Part shown: piece after piece, positions 7,016 through 11,124 of the stretch
Position numbering within the stretch: position 1 is the first letter of the stretch
Layout: every line of letters starts with the position of its first letter
Assembly: GCA_944369635.1 (NCBI GenBank)
Contig: CALVXL010000156.1
Location: 1 to 11,124 of the forward strand
Reading direction: 5' to 3'
DNA: 11,124 nt
From: an uncultured Clostridia bacterium
Lineage (GTDB): Bacteria; Bacillota; Clostridia; Christensenellales; Borkfalkiaceae
Made by a program: the position numbers and the translations under genes
The notes under the pieces: model-generated
What the model saw: only the letters and a program-made list of their open reading frames with translations
Told to the model about the DNA's origin: nothing
The model's database searches: none

Positions 7016-7049
7016 ATATTATACTCCAGAAAAATGGGGAGTATAATAT
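7016..7049. promoter_or_regulatory. 12-bp inverted repeat between the SLOG and HTH genes, probable operator
   Basis: ATATTATACTCC (7016-7027) and its exact complement (7038-7049) flank a 10-base centre. Each arm contains TATAAT or TATACT, and the right arm includes the GGAG ribosome binding site of the HTH gene (ATG at 7051). On the minus strand TATAAT (7023-7018) lies 17 bases from a weak TTATAC. The site could be an operator through which the HTH protein controls both genes, or an RNA hairpin masking the ribosome binding site. Confidence 0.6.
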
Positions 7050-7050
7050 T

Positions 7051-7284
7051 ATGAAATTAAACGAAGCCATTTCCAAAAGAATACGCCAGCTTTTATACGA
7101 AAATACTTTGACAAAATACCAATTATTTTTGAAAAGCGGCGTAGCGCCCTCTACGCTCAGCAAAATCATCAATCTGAAATGTAAAACCGTAAAGGCCGAC
7201 ACGCTGTTTGCCATTGCGCAAGGATTCGGCCTCACCCTCTCACAGTTTTTCGACAGCGGTTTTTTTGAGGAAATAAGCGATTAA
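7051..7284 (+). CDS. Small XRE-family helix-turn-helix protein
   Basis: The protein has 77 residues, almost entirely one Cro/C1-type domain: IRQLLYENTLTKYQLFLKSGVAPSTLSKI (about 11-39), with the turn and recognition helix at LTKYQLFLKSGVAPSTLSKI, then AIAQGFGLTLSQFFD. It has no partner domain, so it acts as a stand-alone DNA-binding regulator. GGGGAG 10 bases upstream supports the ATG at 7051. It faces away from the SLOG gene across a perfect 12-bp palindrome, the usual geometry of an autorepressor that also controls its neighbour. A weak hairpin with a T-run lies downstream (7369-7392). It could be the regulator of a small accessory module, but no toxin, integrase or phage gene is visible beside it. 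Confidence 0.85.
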   Translation: MKLNEAISKRIRQLLYENTLTKYQLFLKSGVAPSTLSKIINLKCKTVKADTLFAIAQGFGLTLSQFFDSGFFEEISD

Positions 7285-7368
7285 ATTTTATGCAAGTTGA
7301 TTTTACAAAATCAAGTATACTACGATTTTTATGATAAAGTCAATTTATTTTTTTTAATTTTCACCCGT

Positions 7369-7392
7369 ACGGAAAAAGGTTCTCCGTTTTTT
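7369..7392 (+). terminator. Weak hairpin and T-run downstream of the HTH gene
   Basis: ACGGA (7369-7373) can pair with TCCGT (7383-7387) around a 9-base loop, followed by a T-run on the plus strand. The stem is short, so it is at best a weak terminator. Another 8-base inverted repeat (TTGATTTT/AAAATCAA, 7297-7314) precedes it. Confidence 0.33.
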
Positions 7393-7423
7393 CAGCCCCC
7401 GTTTTTTACTTGCGAACGACAAA

Positions 7424-7515
7424 GTTTTTAAATACAGACGGCGAAAGGTTGCCCTTTCGCCGTCTGTGGTTGGAGATATATATTCAGTGGAGATGTATGG
7501 TCTTTGTGTTTGCAC
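7424..7515 (-). ncRNA. Candidate small RNA, copy 3 of a three-copy family
   Basis: The minus-strand layout matches copies 1 and 2. TATGAT (7525-7520) is followed by a start near 7513-7515 and a single-stranded part with AUCUCC twice, almost identical to copy 2. A 15-bp perfect hairpin follows (7434-7448 with 7453-7467, 4-base loop). Its stem differs from the other copies by paired changes, so pairing is kept while sequence drifts. The T-tract is poor (TATTTAAAAAC), so termination may be weak. It lies downstream of the sugar kinase gene, on the same strand. Confidence 0.58.
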
Positions 7516-7519
7516 CCTT

Positions 7520-7554
7520 ATCATATTATATGAATATTAAACGAATATTGAAAA
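7520..7554 (-). promoter_or_regulatory. Promoter of small-RNA copy 3
   Basis: The -10 box TATGAT (7525-7520) stands 11 bases from TTTTCAATATTCGTTTAAT (7554-7536), the block found at the same spacing in copies 1 and 2. An overlapping TATAAT (7530-7525) is an alternative -10 but would break the alignment with the other copies. Confidence 0.45.
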
Positions 7555-7567
7555 TCAAAAAAATTTT

Positions 7568-7604
7568 AAAAAAATTTACGCCGCAGTTTCTGCGGCGTTT
7601 TTTT
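7568..7604 (-). terminator. Terminator after the sugar kinase gene
   Basis: A 9-bp stem (7578-7586 with 7590-7598) closes on a 3-base loop directly after the kinase stop codon. On the minus strand it is followed by AAA and seven Ts (complement of 7568-7574). On the plus strand seven Ts follow (7598-7604), so it can work in both directions. Confidence 0.8.
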
Positions 7605-8700
7605 AATATTTCGCGACGATGGCGTTCATTTTGTCGAATACCTTTTCCATATCCTCGATCAGCTTGAACTGCGTTCTGCATCTGTCCACGTTCTGTCCCG
7701 CGCGATGCGTTCTGAAATATACGTCGCCGTCGAGATAGTCCGCCAAAAAGCGCATTCCGCACTCATACGTCATTAAAATGGCGCCGAACGCAAGGTTTTC
7801 CTTTTCCGTCTTTGTAACGCTTTTGCCAAGCGCGCCGAGATATCCCTTCGCATAAACTTCGAACAGGTTGATATCGAAATTGACCTTAGTAAGATCGGGT
7901 TCGTCCTCCGCCCCCGTATTGCAGCCGAAGCGGATGCTGTCGCCGAAATCGTAGCAGATGCTTCCCGGCATGATGGTATCCAGATCGATGACCGCCACAT
8001 ATTTGCCAGTTTTCGCGTCCAGCATAACGTTGTTGAGCTTGGTGTCGTTGTGCGTTACCTTGGTGGGCATTTTGCCGCTCGCAAGCAGATCTACGATTCT
8101 GGAACAATAATCTTTGCGCTGCAACACGAACTCGATCTCCTTTTGTACGTCTTTCGCGCGATTGAATTTGTCCGCCTTGAGCGATTTTTCAAAATTTTCA
8201 AAGCGCTTTACGGTATTGTGAAAATCGGGAAGAACTTCGTAAAGCTGCGTTGCGTCGAACTGCGCCAGAAGGTTCGCAAAATCGCCGAACGCAACCGCGC
8301 TCTGGTAAAAATCTTCGGGTTTCTCCACGATCTGATAGGCGACCGCGTCGGTTATAAATTTATAAACGCGGAAATATCCTTTGCTCGCTTCGTCGTAGAT
8401 ATACGCCGCGCCGTCCTTTGCATAGACCAGCGAAAGACTTTCCCGATCGGGATCCCCGCCGCGTTCCACAATTTTTTTGCGGCTGAATTCCGTAACGAGG
8501 CGGATGTTGTTCATCAGCTTGTCCACGTCTTTAAATAAGTTGGAATTGATTTTTTGCAAAATATATTTCTTTTCCGCGCCGCCGTTTTCCATCACGGCAA
8601 GAAACGTTTCGTTGATATGCCCTTCTCCGTAGCGTTCACAGCTTTTCAGCGTGCCCGAAACATCGAAACGCGCCATGATTTTTTCAAAATCGTATGTCAT
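7603..8700 (-). CDS. APH-fold kinase, probably N-acetylhexosamine 1-kinase-like
   Basis: The protein has 365 residues, a complete aminoglycoside-phosphotransferase-fold kinase. GEGHINETF (26-34) forms the nucleotide loop, YILQKIN (46-52) carries the ATP-anchoring lysine, HNDTKLNN (217-224) is the catalytic loop with D219, and IDLDT (238-242) supplies the metal-binding aspartate. YDFGDSIRFGC (250-260) follows. The HNDTK and DLDTIMPG...YDFGD signature is characteristic of NahK, which phosphorylates GlcNAc/GalNAc at C1, and its relatives, rather than antibiotic-resistance APHs. The length fits NahK (about 360). The ATG has AGAGGTG upstream and a promoter at 8732-8760. It stands alone: no lacto-N-biose phosphorylase or other sugar genes are beside it, so the substrate is uncertain. 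Confidence 0.85.
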   Translation of the reverse strand: MTYDFEKIMARFDVSGTLKSCERYGEGHINETFLAVMENGGAEKKYILQKINSNLFKDVDKLMNNIRLVTEFSRKKIVERGGDPDRESLSLVYAKDGAAYIYDEASKGYFRVYKFITDAVAYQIVEKPEDFYQSAVAFGDFANLLAQFDATQLYEVLPDFHNTVKRFENFEKSLKADKFNRAKDVQKEIEFVLQRKDYCSRIVDLLASGKMPTKVTHNDTKLNNVMLDAKTGKYVAVIDLDTIMPGSICYDFGDSIRFGCNTGAEDEPDLTKVNFDINLFEVYAKGYLGALGKSVTKTEKENLAFGAILMTYECGMRFLADYLDGDVYFRTHRAGQNVDRCRTQFKLIEDMEKVFDKMNAIVAKY

Positions 8701-8731
8701 TTCCGCACCTCTTCAATATGCTTTTTCACTT

Positions 8732-8760
8732 ATTTTATCATAAACGTTTTTGCCTTTCAA
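8732..8760 (-). promoter_or_regulatory. Sigma-A promoter of the sugar kinase gene
   Basis: On the minus strand TTGAAA (8760-8755) and TAAAAT (8737-8732) are separated by 17 bases. Transcription would start near 8725, giving a leader of about 25 bases before the ATG at 8700. Confidence 0.7.
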
Positions 8761-8837
8761 GCTTTTTTTCCGCAATTTTCGCCTGCATCTGTTTTTAAGT
8801 GTTTTTGTGAAAAGATTGTGCTCTTTTTTATAACGAC

Positions 8838-8873
8838 AAAGCGCGCGCGGCATTTTTGTGCCGCGCGCGCTTT
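8838..8873 (-). terminator. GC-rich hairpin after the acidic-tail membrane protein gene
   Basis: A 15-bp perfect stem (8838-8852 with 8859-8873) rich in alternating GC closes on a 6-base loop, 15 bases after the gene stop. The T content after the stem on the minus strand is modest (CTTTGTCGTTAT). It probably ends the minus-strand transcript. Confidence 0.6.
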
Positions 8874-8888
8874 ATCTTTTATTTTCGT

Positions 8889-10073
8889 TTACTCTTTCTT
8901 TTCACCCGAAAAAACGACTTCCTTTTCTTCGGAAGATTCCTTATCGTTTTCCCTTGGGGCAGACTCTTTCCCGCCCGCGTTATTTTCCGTTTCTTCGGCC
9001 GTCTCGTTTTCCGTCATATCGCCTTCAGAAATCGGGGCATCCTCCGCGCTTTTTTCCATAAAGGCAGCCTCGCTTTCCGAAATCACGCCTTCGTCGTCCT
9101 TCGTTTCGTCCGCTTTTTCCTCGCCTGCCACGTCTTCAGAAATTTCCGCTTCTTTTTCTTTTGCGGAGATCATATTTTCCTCAGCCTGTAGGCACTCTTT
9201 TTCCGATTCGTCGGTTTCGCTTTCCTCCGACCCTTTTTCTTCCGTTTTTTCCTCAAACGGCGTTTCTTCCGTTCCGATTTCTTCCGCTTCTTGCAAAACC
9301 GGCTCTTCGTCCCTTGCGTTTTCGGGCGCGGCCTCAGGCAGAGCCGTAACGGCGACATCGTTGACCAGCGAATACTTTTCGGCGAACTTCCTCGCTTTTT
9401 CGCTTTCCGCTTCGGCTTCCAAAATATCCTCGGGCGTAACTTTCTTCATCAAAACGACCTTTATTTTATCCTTAAAACCCGCTTTTTCCCCGTCTTTCAC
9501 GCTCTTTAAATATTCATAATCGGCCTTCAGTTTGTTTTCCTTCCCTTTTGCCTCTTTTGCCGCTTTAACGCGGGCAAGATAAGCTTTATAATTTATTTTT
9601 AAGATTTTCTGAAGATTTTTGGCGCGTTGCAGAAAAATATTGCCCGTACTGTCGATAACATACGTTTTTATCGGCAGAAATTTTCCTGAATCGAGATTGG
9701 AAAATACCAATTTTTCCACTTCTTCCGGGCACAGAACGAGCTTGACGGGCGTTCTCGGCATGACGATCAATGTCTCACCCGAAACGTCGTTCGCGGCTTT
9801 ATAAGTTTCCTTGAAATCGAAATATTTAAGTCCCGATACCAGGCCCATGGCGGTGATGCCCGCGTCATTCATCGATTTATTGCTGACGATGACGGCGTAA
9901 GTTTTTTCGCCGGTATGTATATTTACTTCCTCAAAGTCCGCCATGGCAAACTTATTGCTCACAATATTTTTGAAAAGCCTGTTCAGCCCCGCCGCAATGA
10001 TTGCCGTAAGCACAATGACGACAGCGAGTCCCACCGCAATGACCAAAGGTAGATACTGATTCAACTGTTCCAT
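8889..10073 (-). CDS. Membrane-anchored protein of unknown function with long acidic tail
   Basis: The protein has 394 residues and I do not recognise its family. One hydrophobic helix spans about 8-34. A compact, mixed alpha/beta-looking region follows (about 45-155), then a Lys-rich helical stretch with coiled-coil character (about 155-235). The last 150 residues (about 245-394) are extremely rich in Glu, Asp and Ser and surely disordered. With a short N-terminus and a basic stretch after the helix, the bulk probably faces the cytoplasm. The start at 10073 is supported by AAAGGAGAGG 9-10 bases upstream. Longer in-frame starts are ruled out because they would lie in the promoter (10096-10124). 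It is monocistronic, divergent from sigK. Coding by low-complexity GAA/GAG codons may make tail length variable between strains. Confidence 0.82.
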   Translation of the reverse strand: MEQLNQYLPLVIAVGLAVVIVLTAIIAAGLNRLFKNIVSNKFAMADFEEVNIHTGEKTYAVIVSNKSMNDAGITAMGLVSGLKYFDFKETYKAANDVSGETLIVMPRTPVKLVLCPEEVEKLVFSNLDSGKFLPIKTYVIDSTGNIFLQRAKNLQKILKINYKAYLARVKAAKEAKGKENKLKADYEYLKSVKDGEKAGFKDKIKVVLMKKVTPEDILEAEAESEKARKFAEKYSLVNDVAVTALPEAAPENARDEEPVLQEAEEIGTEETPFEEKTEEKGSEESETDESEKECLQAEENMISAKEKEAEISEDVAGEEKADETKDDEGVISESEAAFMEKSAEDAPISEGDMTENETAEETENNAGGKESAPRENDKESSEEKEVVFSGEKKE

Positions 10074-10095
10074 AACGATCCTCTCCTTTTTTATC

Positions 10096-10124
10096 ATTAT
10101 ATCCGCTCCGAAAAGCTTTGTCAA
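10096..10124 (-). promoter_or_regulatory. Consensus sigma-A promoter of the acidic-tail protein gene
   Basis: TTGACA (10124-10119) and TATAAT (10101-10096) on the minus strand are perfect and 17 bases apart. The start should fall near 10089, giving a leader of only about 16 bases that begins just before the ribosome binding site. Strong vegetative expression is expected. Confidence 0.9.
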
Positions 10125-10196
10125 CCGCGCAAAGCAGATGTCAAAGGAAATTTTATGCCTACGTTTTTGCGCTTTTCGTACAAGCCGCCGCTTCTA

Positions 10197-10221
10197 TAAG
10201 CAGAAGTTTGCGCATAAACTG
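10197..10221 (+). promoter_or_regulatory. Possible sporulation (sigma-E-like) promoter of sigK
   Basis: CATAAACT (10213-10220) resembles the sigma-E -10 consensus CATACANT, and an ATAA element lies about 13 bases upstream. No sigma-A promoter is evident before sigK. Mother-cell sigma-E is the known activator of sigK in Bacillus, so this site is plausible, but the motif is short. Confidence 0.35.
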
Positions 10222-10256
10222 AACCGTGGCGCATTCCGCGCCGAGGCGGTAACGAA

Positions 10257-10955
10257 ATGTTCTTGGATTTTTTATGGTTCATCATCGGCAAAATCGTATT
10301 TTTTACGGGCATGATCGGCGAAAAGAATTCTTTTCCCAAGCCGCTCCCCCCCGACGAAGAAAGAAAATACCTGCTTTTGGCAAAGCAAGGCGACGAAGCG
10401 GCGAAGGAAAAGCTTATCAACCATAACTTGCGGCTGGTGGTGCATATTGCGAAAAAATACGCCGGCACGATGGAAAACGACGACCTTATTTCCGTTGGGA
10501 GCATAGGACTGATCAAAGCGGTAAACACCTACGAACCCGACAAAGGTTCCCATCTTGCGACCTATACGGCGCGCTGTATCGAAAACGAAATACTCATGCT
10601 GCTCCGTTCCAACAAAAAATACCGCAACGACGTTTCTTTAAGCGACGCCGTGGGCACGGACAAGGACGGAAACGAACTTTCCCTTATCGATTTGCTGTTT
10701 GAAAGCGAGGACGGCGTTTTTGCCGCCGCGGAGCGGCGGATAGAAGCGGAAAGACTTCTTAAAGATATGTCCCGCATCCTTACGCCCCGCGAATACAGGG
10801 TGATCTGCCTGCGATACGGGTTAAAAGGCGGAAGATGTTATCCGCAAAGGGAAGTCGCCTGCTTTTTGAAAATCTCCCGTTCCTACATTTCGCGGATTGA
10901 GAAAAAAGCCATTGAAAAACTGCGCTCCCATTTAAAAAAAGACGATTTTTATTGA
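10257..10955 (+). CDS. sigK: RNA polymerase sporulation sigma factor sigma-K
   Basis: The protein has 232 residues, a sigma-70-family factor for late mother-cell gene expression during endospore formation. Residues 1-20 form a hydrophobic pro-sequence (MFLDFLWFIIGKIVFFTGMI) like that of B. subtilis pro-sigma-K, which is removed by an intramembrane protease. Region 2 lies at about 53-117 (NHNLRLVVHIAKKY, DLISVGSIGLIKAVNTYEP, ATYTARCIENEI). Region 4, with the -35-binding helix-turn-helix, lies at about 175-222 (QREVACFLKISRSYISRIEKKAIEKL). The reading frame is intact, with no skin-type element. GAGGCGG 7 bases before the ATG supports the start. It diverges from the acidic-tail membrane protein gene, and two hairpins follow. 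Confidence 0.93.
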   Translation: MFLDFLWFIIGKIVFFTGMIGEKNSFPKPLPPDEERKYLLLAKQGDEAAKEKLINHNLRLVVHIAKKYAGTMENDDLISVGSIGLIKAVNTYEPDKGSHLATYTARCIENEILMLLRSNKKYRNDVSLSDAVGTDKDGNELSLIDLLFESEDGVFAAAERRIEAERLLKDMSRILTPREYRVICLRYGLKGGRCYPQREVACFLKISRSYISRIEKKAIEKLRSHLKKDDFY

Positions 10956-10983
10956 ACGCTTTTCCCGATAAAATCAAATTATA

Positions 10984-11011
10984 TAAAAACCGCATGTCGA
11001 AAAACATGCGG
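10984..11011. terminator. Hairpin downstream of sigK
   Basis: CCGCATGT (10990-10997) pairs with ACATGCGG (11004-11011) around a 6-base loop. On the minus strand five Ts follow at once (complement of 10985-10989), while on the plus strand T-rich sequence comes only after about nine bases. It may end a minus-strand transcript entering from the right as well as that of sigK. Confidence 0.55.
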
Positions 11012-11070
11012 ACGTACCTCTTTTATTTGTATTTTTGTTTCACGCAACCGTTAAAAAGCACGTTACCTCA

Positions 11071-11106
11071 GGGTGCGGCATTGCTCATGCAATGCCGCAC
11101 CCTTTT
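11071..11106 (+). terminator. Strong hairpin terminator near the right edge
   Basis: A 14-bp perfect stem (11071-11084 with 11089-11102) closes on the loop TCAT and is followed by TTTTC on the plus strand. It lies 115 bases after the sigK stop. It is the better plus-strand terminator of the two hairpins here. Confidence 0.65.
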
Positions 11107-11124
11107 CAAATGCAATTCGGTCGG

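Noticed and set aside
6130..7504. Small open frames on the plus strand of the three repeats, starting ATG GTC TTT after a GGAG or GGAGG motif
   Set aside because: The frame is not kept: copies differ by single-base insertions after four codons, giving unrelated endings. The hairpin T-tracts and the G-U pair favour the minus strand.
6045..7554. CRISPR array
   Set aside because: Only three repeats of about 120 bases, unevenly spaced (240 and about 1120 bases), with no short unique spacers and no cas genes.
6045..7554. Mobile element (MITE) as explanation for the three repeats
   Set aside because: No terminal inverted repeats or target duplications were seen at the edges, and the internal order of promoter, leader and terminator fits an RNA gene better. 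This cannot be fully excluded without other genomic copies.
8554..9519. Plus-strand open frame (321 codons) rich in Ser and Phe
   Set aside because: It is the reverse reading of the acidic, Glu/Ser-rich tail of the minus-strand protein; low-complexity GAA/GAG codons produce TTC/CTC runs that stay open by chance.
10074..10124. Upstream start codons that would lengthen the acidic-tail protein by up to 17 residues
   Set aside because: They lie in the promoter; the most distant is a TTG inside the -35 box. The ATG at 10073 has a strong ribosome binding site.
10257..10955. Skin-type interruption of sigK
   Set aside because: The reading frame is continuous from pro-sequence to region 4.

Overview
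The window looks like chromosome from a low-to-moderate GC, endospore-forming Bacillota, probably a Clostridia relative. The signs are an uninterrupted sporulation sigma-K gene, strong GGAG-type ribosome binding sites, consensus sigma-A promoters and a classical regulator-potABCD polyamine operon. I cannot place it more precisely. No rRNA, tRNA, CRISPR array or insertion sequence was found.

Layout. Bases 1-123 hold the end of an unidentified plus-strand gene, followed by hairpins. Bases 311-5593 (minus strand, read right to left) form one tightly packed operon: an XRE-cupin regulator, then potA, potB, potC and potD. It is driven by a perfect TTGACA-17-TATAAT promoter at 5751-5779 and ends at a strong hairpin at 251-290. 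A 48-bp tandem duplication carrying 17-bp palindromes lies just downstream of the promoter and is the likely autoregulatory operator. Bases 5780-6449 contain no protein gene but hold two copies of a structured repeat. Bases 6450-7284 hold a divergent pair, a SLOG-type protein (minus) and a small XRE-family HTH protein (plus), separated by a 12-bp inverted repeat. A third copy of the structured repeat lies at about 7424-7515. Bases 7603-8700 (minus) encode an APH-fold sugar kinase of the N-acetylhexosamine 1-kinase type. Bases 8889-10073 (minus) encode a membrane-anchored protein of unknown function with a long acidic tail. Bases 10257-10955 (plus) encode sigma-K, followed by two hairpins.

Most notable is the three-copy element at 6061-6160, 6301-6400 and 7424-7515. 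On the minus strand each copy reads as a compact small-RNA gene: a -10 box at a fixed place, an unstructured 5' half with two CUCC motifs, then a long GC-rich hairpin running into a T-tract (strong in copy 1, weaker in the others). The hairpins differ by compensatory changes. One change pairs as G-U only on the minus strand, which favours minus-strand transcription. The second CUCC motif is complementary over 9 bases to the Shine-Dalgarno region of potA in the neighbouring operon. A multicopy anti-Shine-Dalgarno small RNA acting on polyamine uptake and other genes is therefore a testable idea. It is inference from this sequence alone; I do not recognise the family.
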